A stretch of DNA of 64,000 nucleotides from Sycobia sp. Sy_11 (GCA_018907035.1 JACCIC010000021.1:2936001-3000000), one strand, 5' to 3'; positions 39,040 to 48,842 are shown, counted from the first letter of the stretch. Notes: generated from the letters alone by a model not told the origin. A program made the numbers and translations.

Positions 39040-39192
39040 TAAATATAATTATTATTAACGTAAATTTAGTTAATATCATTGATTATATCTATATAAGTGC
39101 TACCAAGCTTCTTTAAAAAAAATCTCTAATTAACTCGGTAAATTTAATGCACTGATATAGTATTTCCATTTTAATGAAAATATACTGTACAG

Positions 39193-39282
<90 letters not shown>

Positions 39283-39961
39283 TTACTTCAGGATGCCTTT
39301 TTATAATAAAATAATACGGAAACTGTTAGAACTTTATGGATTCGAGCAAAAATCATTTTAAAAAGTCACAGATGCATAATGCAGACTCGTTCCTTTACAA
39401 AAAAAAAGTCTAGCAAAGCGAATGTACTTTTCTTATTGCTGCGGGTGTACGCGGCTTTCTTAATTGTAATTATTGCCAAGGAAGTATATAAAGTATATAT
39501 TTAGAAATTCAAAAGCAATACTTACATACCTCATTTATCATTAAGTTTGGGGGAAAAATATTTAAGAAAACAAGAACGCTTTTTCTTATATATATTTCCT
39601 TATATATATATATATATATATATATATTCCTTATTTATTTGGCAATAATATATTCCTTTTATCGAAATGTTCAATGTTAGAAAATAATGCGAATTACACA
39701 TTTGAGCCTCGTATTATAGTTTGAATATATATAAACGAAAGATCGTCGATTAAACAGTCACGATGAATATATTGATCTAAAGGGAGCCAACTTTATTCAT
39801 TACTTCGATATATACTGTCTTATTTTCTACATTTATTTAATTATATTTTATAAAAGTTATGAAAGATTAATAAGCCTCTCACCTTCCGCATGCTGGGTAA
39901 GAACCACCAGGCAGACCAGCGACAGCACCAGCAGCCTCGCCGTCGTCTTCGGCCTCGTTAT
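13580..39961 (-). CDS. Cht7: Group III chitinase Cht7: two GH18 domains plus CBM14, 16 recognised coding exons, 5' end incomplete
   Basis: Endochitinase hydrolysing beta-1,4-N-acetylglucosamine chains, of the insect group that combines two GH18 domains, one chitin-binding domain and an N-terminal signal/anchor. Exons in transcript order: 39961-39883, 38476-38313, 34027-33790, 32974-32795, 31674-31551, 29744-29435, 26422-26272, 23985-23707, 22582-22365, 21217-21063, 20538-20398, 20109-19962, 17357-17172, 16374-16252, 15728-15527, 13788-13580. All are GT-AG and in phase (2907 nt, 968 residues plus stop). GH18-1 spans about residues 82-440 ([11 protein letters not shown], catalytic Glu about 204); GH18-2 about 508-865 ([11 protein letters not shown], Glu about 630). 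MxYDFHGxWE and WxVDMDDF are present in both. CBM14 is at about 900-960. Length fits known Cht7. Group III enzymes are described as membrane-anchored and active at the cuticle. The initiator Met must lie in an exon upstream of 39961. Confidence 0.94.
14040..14370. other. Compositionally distinct block in the last Cht7 intron
   Basis: Between AT-rich sequence lies about 330 bases richer in TGGCAA/TTGCCA-like words (GCCAGACTTTG, TTTGGCAATG, ATATTGGCTCAATTTTCC, GGGGGCAGTCC). It could be a decayed mobile element. No open frame with a recognisable domain. Confidence 0.3.
15527..15728 (-). CDS. Cht7: Cht7 exon: end of GH18-2 and short linker
   Basis: Acceptor ttccgcag. Reads [20 protein letters not shown], closing the second barrel, then [19 protein letters not shown]. 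Only about 35 residues separate the barrel from the chitin-binding domain. Donor GACC|gtgagt, phase 1. Confidence 0.95.
16252..16374 (-). CDS. Cht7: Cht7 exon: GH18-2 insertion domain end
   Basis: Acceptor tatatag. Reads [19 protein letters not shown] and [16 protein letters not shown]. Donor AACAAG|gtaaat, phase 0. The acceptor was set by alignment with the sister exon at 26272-26422. Confidence 0.93.
16600..16900. repeat. Intronic repeat copy A
   Basis: Shares ordered, similarly spaced words with 21375-21660: GCAAATTCATTAACTGGCG here versus GCAAAATTCATCAAATGGCG; AACTAAGATTTACAATAA versus GACTAAAATTTTCAATAA; CTACTCCATCGGTAAAAA versus CTACTAAATCGGTAAAAA. The offset changes by only about 20 bases across the block. 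Confidence 0.6.
17172..17357 (-). CDS. Cht7: Cht7 exon: GH18-2 substrate-cleft region
   Basis: Acceptor ttttccag. Reads [36 protein letters not shown] and GFLSYYE. Donor GAG|gtaaat, phase 0. Confidence 0.95.
18541..18582. repeat. (TA)n microsatellite in Cht7 intron
   Basis: 21 TA units within the 2.6 kb intron 17358-19961; the rest of the intron up to 19.3 kb is AT-rich with no coding signal. Confidence 0.95.
19405..19479. repeat. (TA)n microsatellite
   Basis: About 75 bases of TA repeat with one TC interruption at 19460-19462. Confidence 0.95.
19716..19751. repeat. (GA)n microsatellite
   Basis: 18 GA units, preceded by a CAGA-type run (AGACAGACAGGCAGACAGA). Confidence 0.95.
19878..19927. 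repeat. (TA)n microsatellite
   Basis: About 25 TA units close to the splice donor of the exon 19962-20109. Confidence 0.95.
19962..20109 (-). CDS. Cht7: Cht7 exon: GH18-2 YDFHG motif
   Basis: Acceptor tcatgcag. Reads [20 protein letters not shown] and [18 protein letters not shown]. Donor GTG|gtaagt, phase 0, followed by a (TA)n array about 35 bases into the intron. Confidence 0.95.
20398..20538 (-). CDS. Cht7: Cht7 exon: GH18-2 middle, part 1
   Basis: Acceptor cgttgcag. Reads [19 protein letters not shown] and [19 protein letters not shown]. Donor GCCGG|gtacgt, phase 2; this site is chosen over the later gt at 20394 because it restores GYDVPEI with the next exon. Confidence 0.92.
21063..21217 (-). 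CDS. Cht7: Cht7 exon: GH18-2 catalytic motif
   Basis: Acceptor ctatacag. Reads [18 protein letters not shown] and [12 protein letters not shown]. The catalytic glutamate is present, so domain 2 also looks active. Donor CCGCG|gtaata, phase 2. Confidence 0.95.
21375..21660. repeat. Intronic repeat copy B
   Basis: Partner of the block at 16600-16900, in another Cht7 intron and in the same orientation. Ends with CTTTGACAGCCCCTTAAAAG, similar to CTTAGACAATCCTTTAAAT in copy A. No coding potential. Confidence 0.6.
22193..22243. repeat. (TA)n microsatellite
   Basis: About 25 TA units. A second, shorter one lies at 21989-22021, in the same Cht7 intron. Confidence 0.95.
22365..22582 (-). CDS. Cht7: Cht7 exon: start of GH18 domain 2
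   Basis: Acceptor acccgcag. Reads [20 protein letters not shown] and [17 protein letters not shown], ending DLK. Donor TTGAAG|gtatat, phase 0. Confidence 0.95.
22704..22756. repeat. (TA)n microsatellite
   Basis: About 26 TA units in the intron between the two GH18 domains. Confidence 0.95.
23707..23985 (-). CDS. Cht7: Cht7 exon: end of GH18-1 and interdomain linker
   Basis: Acceptor aaaacag. Reads [18 protein letters not shown], closing the first barrel, then a linker of about 60 residues ([20 protein letters not shown]). Donor AGGG|gtgagc, phase 1. Confidence 0.94.
24370..24735. repeat. Diverged local duplication in Cht7 intron
   Basis: GACGAAGAATTTTTTTTC, ATTCATACTAAAAA and ATTTTAACT at about 24374-24430 recur as GACGAAGGAATTTTTTTTT, ATTCATACTCCAAAA and GTTTTAACT at about 24644-24704. 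An old duplication of at least 60 bases, offset about 270. Confidence 0.5.
25287..25335. repeat. (TA)n microsatellite
   Basis: About 24 TA units in the 2.3 kb intron 23986-26271. Confidence 0.95.
26175..26231. repeat. (TG)n/(CG)n alternating tract
   Basis: About 20 TG units running into CGCGCGCGC, directly beside the exon 26272-26422. Alternating purine-pyrimidine with Z-DNA potential. Confidence 0.93.
26272..26422 (-). CDS. Cht7: Cht7 exon: GH18-1 insertion domain end
   Basis: Acceptor cgacgcag. Reads [18 protein letters not shown] and [15 protein letters not shown], ending GYGG. The intron position before IC matches that of the second domain. Donor GGAG|gtgagg, phase 1, beside a (TG)n/(CG)n tract. 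Confidence 0.95.
27968..28014. repeat. (TA)n microsatellite
   Basis: About 23 TA units preceded by ATGATATGATATGATA. It lies in the 3.0 kb intron 26423-29434, which otherwise shows no coding signal. Confidence 0.95.
29435..29744 (-). CDS. Cht7: Cht7 exon: GH18-1 YDFHG and substrate-cleft region
   Basis: Acceptor gcgcgcag. Reads [18 protein letters not shown], then [15 protein letters not shown] and GFLAYYE. The MxYDFxG motif holds residues that line the cleft in family 18. Donor GAG|gtaagg, phase 0. The open frame extending into the intron on the 3' side is not coding. Confidence 0.95.
31551..31674 (-). CDS. Cht7: Cht7 exon: GH18-1 middle
   Basis: The acceptor attgcag follows a (TA)n array. 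Reads [20 protein letters not shown], then [20 protein letters not shown]. Donor GCCAG|gtaatg, phase 2, immediately followed by a GA-rich tract. Confidence 0.93.
31686..31723. repeat. (TA)n microsatellite
   Basis: 19 TA units a few bases upstream of the acceptor of exon 31551-31674. A similar array lies at 31886-31921. Confidence 0.95.
32090..32178. repeat. Interrupted (TA)n/(TATACA)n microsatellite
   Basis: TATACATA units followed by pure TA, about 88 bases in the intron 31675-32794. Confidence 0.93.
32795..32974 (-). CDS. Cht7: Cht7 exon: GH18-1 catalytic motif
   Basis: Acceptor actttcag. Completes [10 protein letters not shown] and carries [11 protein letters not shown]. Both motif aspartates and the catalytic glutamate are present, so domain 1 should be active. 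Donor AAGG|gtaatt, phase 1. Confidence 0.95.
33790..34027 (-). CDS. Cht7: Cht7 exon: start of GH18 domain 1
   Basis: Acceptor ccccgcag. Opens with [18 protein letters not shown], the first barrel strand, then [13 protein letters not shown], and ends KILLAIG, the start of the KxxxxxGGW motif. Donor ATCG|gtgagt, phase 1. Preceded in the intron by a run of C on the coding strand. Confidence 0.95.
34028..38312. other. Largest Cht7 intron (4.3 kb)
   Basis: Lies between the linker exon and the start of GH18-1. AT-rich, with poly-A/T runs and one short TA array at 35405-35420. The part at 34840-35170 has a different texture (see findings). No exon was recognised in it. Confidence 0.7.
38313..38476 (-). 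CDS. Cht7: Cht7 exon: basic Ser/Thr-rich linker before GH18-1
   Basis: Acceptor gatcaacag. Reads [17 protein letters not shown] and [17 protein letters not shown], ending EDYK. No domain, but the basic [12 protein letters not shown] linker is what I expect between the anchor and first catalytic domain of Cht7. Donor TACAAG|gtgcgt, phase 0. Confidence 0.82.
38523..38581. repeat. (GA)n microsatellite
   Basis: About 29 GA units just upstream of the linker exon of Cht7. Confidence 0.95.
38752..38795. repeat. (TA)n microsatellite
   Basis: About 22 TA units in the intron 38477-39882. Confidence 0.95.
38985..39285. repeat. Cluster of three (TA)n arrays
   Basis: Arrays at about 39000-39038, 39195-39232 and 39238-39280, with shared flank words TTATCTATATATA and TATTTATTTA/TATAGATAAAT. 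Confidence 0.9.
39883..39961 (-). CDS. Cht7: Cht7 exon: hydrophobic signal/anchor segment
   Basis: Acceptor ctctgttgcag. Reads [20 protein letters not shown] then LTQHAE. A basic stretch before a hydrophobic core is typical of a signal peptide or signal anchor. Donor GAAG|gtgaga, phase 1, completing HAEGARKR with the next exon. Confidence 0.85.
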
Positions 39962-40112
39962 CTGCAACAGAGTAAAGACATTCTTTTTTAGTCGTTTGTT
40001 CTCATTGCATATATATATATATATATACATATAACACGCATAAAAATAAAAACGTCATGTATACGCACGCAGATCGCGCGATCGCCGATGAATTTTTACA
40101 GCGCAAATTTAC

Positions 40113-40151
40113 ACACCGATTAACCATGCCGCAGTAGAGTACCGGCTGCAT
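40113..40151 (-). CDS. Candidate first coding exon of Cht7 (initiator Met)
   Basis: The exon at 39883-39961 has no in-frame ATG before its coding sequence, and its phase-0 acceptor needs an upstream exon. Here an ATG at 40151 opens MQPVLYCGM. A donor TGT|gtaaat at 40113 (or ATG|gttaat at 40125) is phase 0 and would join to [11 protein letters not shown] with an intron of about 150 bases. The fit is only compositional and positional; a more distant first exon is quite possible. Confidence 0.28.
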
Positions 40152-40203
40152 AATCGAGACGCGACTTCGTTCGTTCCGTCCGCGCCGTGCCGCGGATTTC
40201 ACC

Positions 40204-42791
40204 TATTACGAAAAAAAAAAAAAACATTTTTTTTCTTTCGAGACGGCACGGGCCACAGGGCGGCGCGCGATCGGCGTGGGAATGTCATTACGATGCTTCG
40301 TTTGTTTTGGCCCGAGCGCCCGCCCGCGCGCTCCGCGGCATTCGTATGAAGGCAATTAGACATATATACAGGTCGCGGGAATCCCGGCGACATTGTTCTC
40401 ACGGTGAGCGGCCCCTAGTTTTCGTACAAGTTCAACGCTCAAAAGGGAGGGTTTGCAGCTGAAATCAGGTGCATCGTTTGTCAATGAAATTGTTTGCCAC
40501 GTATCCCCCGTATGCTCCTTATGTATTATACGTATGTATATAAATATAGCTATAAGCTTGTCGGCTGTATTCTTGACTATTGTTTTGGCGAGAGATCGTT
40601 GAGAAATGATAGCCGACCCGCATCGCGACGTTTTAGCCGATGTTTCAATGGGAATGGCGAATTTCTTCCCTTGTTGCATTTCGACTGCGGATGCCGCGCA
40701 ACGGGCGCGCGTATCGCGGCAATTCCGCGCAATTCTTTTATATGGAAATTATCGTGCCGAAGTACATATGATCCTCAACGGATGAGGGACCTGTTTCCAA
40801 TATGAAATACATCGATGCGATCTATCACAACTGTGTAAAATCCAGATTTTTAATGGAGACGATTACAAGTTCTATCGGCTCGGATGCCGATCGGGGACAA
40901 TAACAGAGACGTCGTCGTCGAGACAATCGCGATTCAAGTGTTTACAATGTGGATTGGCATTCAAATTTTGAACGGGGTCGATTCAAGTCCAATTGTCAAC
41001 GAAGACGCGCCAGCTCAGAATTTCGACTGGGGACGATTCTATCTTCACTTTTTATTAACGATTATCATGGAATTTTGTAAACGACTGATTAAATTTCTAA
41101 AATTTAAACAGTTACCTAATGTTACTTAACATACTTGATTGGCAAACTCTTCATTAAAAATTTGAATTTAAATCTCTCGTATTAAAAATTGCAGTTGCGA
41201 TCATTTCCACTTAACGTCGTACTATTGAAAATTTTCAGTCAGTAATCGTCTTCGTTAAAGAAAACTTCTAACAGAATCCTGTCAATGCAGTCTTATAAAT
41301 TCAGCATTGAAATGTACATGTAGCCCGGATACATTGGCGACGATACACGACGGACGGAATGGTAATTGCGCGGACGCGCGAATTCGCCCGAACAGCTATC
41401 GTACAGATCTTGTAGTGGAGCAAAGAACCGTAAGCGTTACCGAAACCCATTTTCCCACTGCCTACGAGTATAGATCTGACTGCATTAACGCGCTCGCCGG
41501 ATTACAACGTAGTCGCCGATTTCATGCATGTATCTATGCACGTATCCCTTTCTCTGCGCGCGAGATTATACCCTGTAATCAGATCTTCCCTGATACATAT
41601 ATATATAATGGAGTCCGTTACGGTCGAAGGTCAGTTTTCCAGCATCTATATATATATGTATACATACACCTTCCTGATGCTTAAAGTAGCTGAAGATTAC
41701 GGTTTCCCGGATCTTGCGATTTCGTTGTGAAAGTATACATTACAATAGAAAATCGATCAAATGCGCGATCACGTCCATAACTGAATTATGCAATTATAAA
41801 ACCTTATTACATATTATTTACCTGCGATAGAATATGAAATAACAGTTTAGACCAAAGATCGATCATTTAAGTATATTATTTTAGGGCGAATATGGCCTTA
41901 GTCTTCTTGTTTCACATAATAATATCTTTAAATGAGTTCACGACTGCTAATGTAACTACTCGAAATTACTATTTCTTACGAATTTAACTATTCTCATCCA
42001 AGTTGTGATTGAGTGCAAGAAATGCACACACACACACACACACACAAAAATGAACTAACAATCCGTATATTCAGGTCTTCCTCGAGATGTCAGACATTAG
42101 CTTTGGACGCTATAGCAACATGTACGTGCGACTGGCACGCCTATATTCAGTTTGGACAATGGCGATCAAACTAAATATTTACATCGGCCGATAAGCGCGC
42201 GTTTTTCGCCGTTTCTGCGGGACTCGCTTTCTCTTCTCAAAGTCATGCTTCCGATCGTCAAGAGCAACGAACCGATCGGCGGCGATTCGCTCGCGGTCGA
42301 ACGCCGCCGGGTTACATTTATGTCGGCCATCCGTCATGGCTGTAAAACCTACTGTGATTCGTTGTCCGCGCGTTTTTTTTTTTTTTTTTTTTTTTGCTGC
42401 TACGCGTATAAGAAGCGTCTTCATCGGCGTAGGAACTGTTGACGGAAGCTTCGCGCTTCCTTTCATTTCGTCCGGTAGCACGATCCCTTTCCCCTCGAAC
42501 AATCAGATCCCATATGCCCGACGAGGATTCGGTTGAAAATTCGTTACAAAGATTTAAGATGGATACTTGTATGTAGGATCTGCCCGCGCGACCGACGAAA
42601 TATTTATCCGTTCCTCGTCGTTCGGCAACAGTTTAAAGACTAGTTTTTGTTTCTGTCTCGCGAATTTTTAATATCGCGAGGTCGATTGTTACGCAAAGCA
42701 GCGCGATCCACTTAAATTTTAAGCTTGATTCAATTATGCGATGCGTGAACGATCGTAAAGGATACCAACGAATAACTATATATACATATGT

Positions 42792-42822
<31 letters not shown>

Positions 42823-43060
42823 CATTCTCGTGTGTAATACGTCGAAGATTAGGTAATTTCTCAACTCAGCGACGAGGAGTCCAACGAGCGACTTAAAGGT
42901 GAAGCATGGACTCATGTGTTCTTGTTTTTTACAATTATATAAGTTTATTGTAAATTTATCTTTTGAATCACTGTCATCTTATATTACAAATCTTGAAATA
43001 ATTATTTCTCATAATATTGGCCTTTATTGACATCGTATTTTCAAATTCAATAAAAATTAA
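40204..43060. other. Immediate upstream flank of Cht7, no gene recognised
   Basis: Mixed composition with scattered GC-rich patches near 40200-40450, 40680 and 42190-42400. Simple repeats are (CA)n at 42026-42046 and poly-T at about 42374-42395. The Cht7 promoter may lie in the first part, but no core element can be assigned. Confidence 0.5.
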
Positions 43061-43071
43061 TAAAATTTACC

Positions 43072-43108
<37 letters not shown>

Positions 43109-43886
43109 TTAACTAATTATCCGAGGGAGATAAGCGTTTTTTTTCTTCTATTCGGTGTTCGAAAAATCACATGACTCTATAACACTACCGTTCGACGTTG
43201 ACCTCTCCTCGAAGCGTAATTCGTAACATAAAGTCCTCCTCGTTCGGGCGCGCGTGCGCGGCGAAGCCAACGTTCCCGGAACCGTTATTATTTGAGAGAC
43301 GGCGTCGGCGTTCGCTTTCGCCTCGGGATCGGGCAGCGTGCACGAAAGGAAAGAAAAAACAGTACGGGGGAACTGTTAAGCGTCCTTCGAAATGTCATCG
43401 TGTCCTAAAAGTGATAGTGGTTTGAAATCTGGAACGAGCAGAGCGCTCGCGGAGCTGAGTTTTCAGGGCCATTTGTATATATGTATATGTACGCGTGAGC
43501 GTGAGAGAAAATATTGTCTTTTTTCTTTTTCCTTTTTTTTTTTGTCTTTCTGGAGTAAACGCGTTGTTCTCGACGTAGCCTTTTTTCTTTCAAGTTCACT
43601 GGAGTGGCTCAAGTCCATGGATTATCGACGGGATTAAAAAAAATACAAAATGCTCGGATTAATCCTTTTTTTTGCTCTACATTTCTATGCGTACCGATAA
43701 TTATTAATTAAATAATAAATTTTTGTTTTTTCACGCCCGTATTAAATTTTGCCGTTAATAAAGACGATATCGGCCGATAAGGTGGACAATTTCCTATTGT
43801 TTTTCGTTTCAGATCCAATTACATGCAGGACTGTGGCACATGCAAAAAATATACGATCAGCCGACGACTATTTTTTTTTTTTTATA

Positions 43887-43919
43887 AAATTTAGTCGAGA
43901 AACATTCTCGACTAAATTT
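43887..43919. repeat. Perfect inverted repeat, 15-bp arms, 3-nt loop
   Basis: Left arm AAATTTAGTCGAGAA at 43887-43901, loop ACA, right arm TTCTCGACTAAATTT at 43905-43919. Preceded by a 14-base T run. Confidence 0.95.
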
Positions 43920-44490
43920 CGAGTCTAAAGTCCATGAATATTTATGTATAAATGACCTCGAAAGTTCAAAACGTTCTGATTATTCTTCCATCTCGAATAA
44001 AATAGAACCCCTCCCCATCAGCCAAGGTTCTGGAAAAGTATGTCTCCACCCCCCCCCCTCGCCACCCTCACTTGAACGCGCAAACGAAGACCGGGACCCG
44101 TTCGTCATTCGGGCGAAAATCCCGAGTCACGCGCCCTCTACAACATCGAGCTAGGGCTCAATGATTCCGAGTAAATTTCCATTCGAACGCCGAGAGGAAC
44201 CGCTCGCTGGCCAACTCGATCTTCGAGACGCGATCGGGATCAGAGCGCCGATGTGTCCATGCGTCGCCGTCGGGGGCGCGCGTACGGCGCATTTTGCGCG
44301 GGAGACCCGGGCTTCAACGCGCGGCCGAAAGTAAAAGCGAGGAGGACGTTTAATCCGTCACCCGGACAAACAATAGCAGCCGCTAATCGTCTTATCCCCA
44401 CCCCCCTTCTGATTCCCGCCCAACAACCACGTAAATCAAACCACCGAAAATTTTTGCCCCCAGCTAATCGCGCCGGGGGTCGTAAATTAC

Positions 44491-44492
44491 AG

Positions 44493-44546
<54 letters not shown>
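44491..44546. repeat. (TA)n microsatellite
   Basis: About 28 TA units. Another array of about 17 units lies at 44812-44846. The region 44050-44480 before it is C-rich (CCCCCCCCC at about 44050) with no gene seen. Confidence 0.95.
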
Positions 44547-44549
<3 letters not shown>

Positions 44550-44801
44550 ATGCACGTAGATGCGCTTAATCATCATCTCGGGGTCTACGGAGCCGCGGGA
44601 AAGAGGTGACTACACTCGTTTCGAATCTGATTTATAATCTCGGAGGGCGCTTTATGCAACGCGCGCGCGCGGAGCTCGTGCACTCGCCGCTCCCTCACCT
44701 CGTGGTCTCGAGTCTTCCGTGTTACTTTTATACGCGTTTCTCGAGTCTCCCCCCGCCCTCGCCGATCGCGAGATCGCCTCTTCCTCGTTCCGTCATGCAT
44801 G

Positions 44802-44849
<48 letters not shown>

Positions 44850-45636
44850 GCGATAAAAGGTTGTATAACATTCGCGATCGCTCCCGCGCGCGACTTTATC
44901 AGGTACATTATATCGTATCCGATGAAAGTATAGAGATGGGATGGCGATGATGGATGGGGGGGGGGGCGGTAAGACGTGTCCCGCGCACCTTTTTCTCACG
45001 CGAGAGCTCGTAACGAATCGATCATTATACGCTTTTGTATACGTATCCATAAATCCATGCGCGATGTTTAATTTAATTTTCTATCATTTTTTTTTCTTTG
45101 CTCGCCTATTATACAATCGCATAATCTGGATCATATATCGCTGGAATGTATAAACATGTGCCTAGAAACACGTGGTTTTTTACCGCCATTTTCTTGTAAT
45201 TACACCTGGAACTTGAGTATGAGGCAAGGTTAAGTGCGACCGTTCTATCGCTCTCTTCCGAGAATTGCTCAAAATAATCCATTTTTCGCATTAAGTGCCC
45301 TTTACCCATTTTTTACATTTTAATCTTTATTTAAGATCAACTTTTTACTTTATTCGCTTACAAGTAATTCCATTTTAGACTCTACGGGGACGTTTATAAA
45401 CAGTCTGACTGTCATTATATTAGCAATGTATATATTATTGTATAAAGACTGTAAGACCGATAAAAATATTTATTAATTTAATTCACAGCAGTCGACATAA
45501 GTACAATTTATAATTACTTTTAATTCTTAATATATAGATACATTGCGCACGAATATCATTATACTTTTTCATTCGACAAGATGTGCATTTGCTTTTTCGA
45601 AATTCTGTAAATCAGTACGTAAGTTCATAATTTCGA

Positions 45637-45640
<4 letters not shown>

Positions 45641-45686
<46 letters not shown>
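45641..45686. repeat. (TA)n microsatellite
   Basis: About 23 TA units; a further 12 units at 45866-45890. No gene recognised in 44.6-46.2 kb. Confidence 0.95.
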
Positions 45687-45688
<2 letters not shown>

Positions 45689-46185
45689 AAATATATTATT
45701 CAAGAAAATTGTGCTTGATTTATAAATGTTCACGAAATTGCATTGAGAAAGATATATTGAGAATTTGCAAACAATTTTTTTCTCTTTCTCTCTCCAAGTA
45801 ATGGGGCAAAAAATAGAACCAGTTATATATGCGTCCTGCGCCGCCGCCGCTTCAGGACGGTCTTATATATATATATATATATATATATATTATGCACATT
45901 TGGTAAAATATGACAGGAAGTTTTTTCGTGTCGCTATTCTCCGAAAATCAAACCGGTTCTCAAGGATATATACGTGCTTTATAAGGAAAGCATTATTTCG
46001 ATATATATATACTTTGTACCTATCCAACGCGGACGCCGCGATTTCTTTCTTTTCACGGTTTCGCGGGAATTACAGTCAAATATACGTTTCGCGCACTTTC
46101 AATGAAAGCTCTATAGGAATGCCAATGAATACGTCGGAAATTGTCTTTCAAATCCAGTTGGACTTGAAACTTTACAGTTGTAAAG

Positions 46186-46186
<1 letters not shown>

Positions 46187-46231
<45 letters not shown>

Positions 46232-46279
46232 TACGCACATACATATATACATATATACATATATACATACATATATATA

Positions 46280-46332
<53 letters not shown>
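46187..46332. repeat. Compound (CA)n-(CG)n-(CATA)n-(TA)n tract
   Basis: About 145 bases of purely alternating or near-alternating purine-pyrimidine sequence in four successive repeat types. Confidence 0.93.
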
Positions 46333-46419
46333 ACCTAGTAGCCGTATCGGCATTTCATCCTAATGGTATAAAATTACAACTCTCAGGAGGATACGCTGAC
46401 GATGCTCTGGATTTTCCAT

Positions 46420-47450
46420 TCGAGCGAGGAAACTGTAACGTAACGCGAGAAATAATTTGATCTTAAGTGGATACGAGGGAAGAGAATCACGGCCGCGTGC
46501 CTCTTCGTTGACTTAAGAGGCTTACGTTCGATTTTTTGTTTTTTTGCTCGCTCTGGTAACGATGTAGTTTTTGTAATTAAGACAAAAAAACAAAACAAAA
46601 AAAAACAACAAGTTTCGAATAAAAAAGAAATAGCGATTTAAAATTTGCTAAATATTCCTAGGATTGTTGTTCAATCTACGGTCAAATTTAGTTTAATAAT
46701 ATATTGCAAGATAGTATATGATATAATAAACTTTATAATGAAACCAATGAATCATATACTTAGCATTTCGAAATGTTTCAGTAATCTTTCGCAAATACTT
46801 TAGATATATAATAAAATTATCCCAAGGCGGCAATATTTCAATCAAATATTTTAATGAAAATTCTATCAAATTATCCCAGGTGTATTTGTCTTGAGGCATT
46901 TTTCGAAAGGCTTTTGATGTAGTTCGTGTACGTTCTGAAAGGCCGTAGCTTTGGATGTTTGATACAGTTATTGTTGAAAAATAATATAGATGAATACTTT
47001 GGTCATTTCATTAAGAGTCAACGCTATTGTTTAAAAACGTATAAAATTTTACATCATTCATACGGGAAGCAATGTGTCTCTTTCTTAACCGTTCAATTTA
47101 CAGCAATTCTGTCACGAGATATCAGCCTGCCGAGATTTAACAGCTCTTCCTGTCGAGAAATACTCGTAATCATCGTTCAGAAAAATCGCAATAAACAATT
47201 GCTCGCGTATGATATGTATCTAGTATATATAGTATATAGTAGAAAATCCGCGTGTGTGTGTGTGTGTATTCATAGATATCAAAGCCCGTATGTTTCCAGC
47301 CCGTAAACGCAACTTGTGCGCGGTGTATTACCACAACCGTCCACATAGTGCATACAAACATATACATAGACTCACCCGTATACGCATAGATAGTTAAACC
47401 CCACACGTATACTCATAGATACCTGCATAACTTCTAGATATACATCTATG
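46420..47450. other. AT-rich non-coding stretch
   Basis: No open frame with protein-like composition. Contains only short A/T runs and a (TG)n at 47251-47267. Confidence 0.5.
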
Positions 47451-47479
47451 TGTGTGTGTATATATATATATATAAGAAT

Positions 47480-47733
47480 GCAAAGCGGACCGTCGCTGTA
47501 CGGGCCGTACATACGTGGAATGGACCACAAAACGCGGAATGGACCACGCCGGGTAAAGGCGTACCGCCTGTCGCCGCCCACGGGGCGAACAATCGAAAGG
47601 GCCGCGCGCGAGCACATCGCCGGTCTAGAGAGCCGTGTGTGGCTCGCTCGTTCGTGTGCGCCTGCTGTGCGCGTACTTTGTGGTCTGAAACGCAACGCGC
47701 GTGCGAGAGTAGAAGGGAGTGTATGTGTGTGTG

Positions 47734-47764
<31 letters not shown>

Positions 47765-47960
47765 CCAGATAAGCCAAGGATAAGCTCGACGCCTACTATT
47801 GGGAGCGAGAGCAGCGAGCTCGTGCTGCTGGCGCTTAATGTATATCCTTGGAAAGGAAACGGTATGTTGTGCAGGCGCGAGCGCCCGCGGATCGCCTTGA
47901 ATCTCGAAAAAGGGAGCGTGATGGAGGGACCCGGGCGCTCTCGCTCTCCTTCTTTCTTAT
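47480..47960. other. CpG-rich patch
   Basis: About 480 bases rich in CG, GCGCGC and CCGCC words, split by a (GA)n at 47737-47763. Open frames here change composition at the repeats and resemble no protein. A regulatory element or unannotated 5' exon is possible. Confidence 0.35.
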
Positions 47961-48038
47961 CGATTAAGGCCGTCTCACCGCGTAATATTTTATCGCACTT
48001 GATGTTTTTTTTTTCTATTTGACTTTTGTCACTTGCGA

Positions 48039-48040
<2 letters not shown>

Positions 48041-48081
<41 letters not shown>
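48041..48081. repeat. (TA)n microsatellite
   Basis: About 20 TA units at the boundary between a CpG-rich patch and AT-rich DNA. Confidence 0.95.
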
Positions 48082-48084
<3 letters not shown>

Positions 48085-48419
48085 CTCCGAGACGGTTCAG
48101 CAAGATTTTGAATTTTTCATCTTGTCATTCTGTTATACCTTGTGCGCTTAATGAAACTGTCGTACCCTTACGCATCATAAACAATTTTGTATTATCCACT
48201 TTTACGATTAATTATGATACTCATAAATAAAAAACGATTCATTAGTAGAATTATTACGTAATTAACGTTTATTATTTGAACGGCAAAACATAAAAACTTA
48301 TTTCAATCTACTTTCTTCTGGCCAAATTTTTGTTCATTCTATCAAGCAAATATATATATATCTCGCGAAAACTCGCAGGCACGCGCGGCTGACCGGTCGA
48401 GATCTATTAGATCGGAAGG

Positions 48420-48793
48420 ATTCGGAGCGCGCGCGCGTGCACACACACACACACACACGCGCGCGCGAACGCTGCGCGTGTTGCAATGCTGCTCGCCCCT
48501 CCTCTTCTACGCCACCACGAGACATAGAAAATATCCCTTCACCGCAGCAGAAATGCGGGAGTTTTAGGCTCCGTGTGTAATGGCTAGCGCGCGGCTTTGC
48601 TCGCACACGACACGGTCTGCGCGCGTTGATATTTTTTTCTTTGCGGCCGCGTCCTGCTGTAGGTATGCGCGCGCGCGCCTTGAATTTTCTCGAACATTCG
48701 TGCGTGTCCGTGCGCGCGTCGGAGTATAACGTTGCGCGCTGCGTTGGGACAAATGTGCTTTGCAATTTTGACACATACACACACGCGCGCGCG

Positions 48794-48842
<49 letters not shown>

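Noticed and set aside
40002..40202. Longer version of the Cht7 first exon starting at 40202
   Set aside because: The frame there opens with GTG rather than ATG and has no matching acceptor; the first true ATG is at 40151.
45765..46460. Plus-strand open frame of 231 codons
   Set aside because: Made largely of (TA)n, (CA)n and (CG)n translated as YIYI and THTH; composition is not protein-like.
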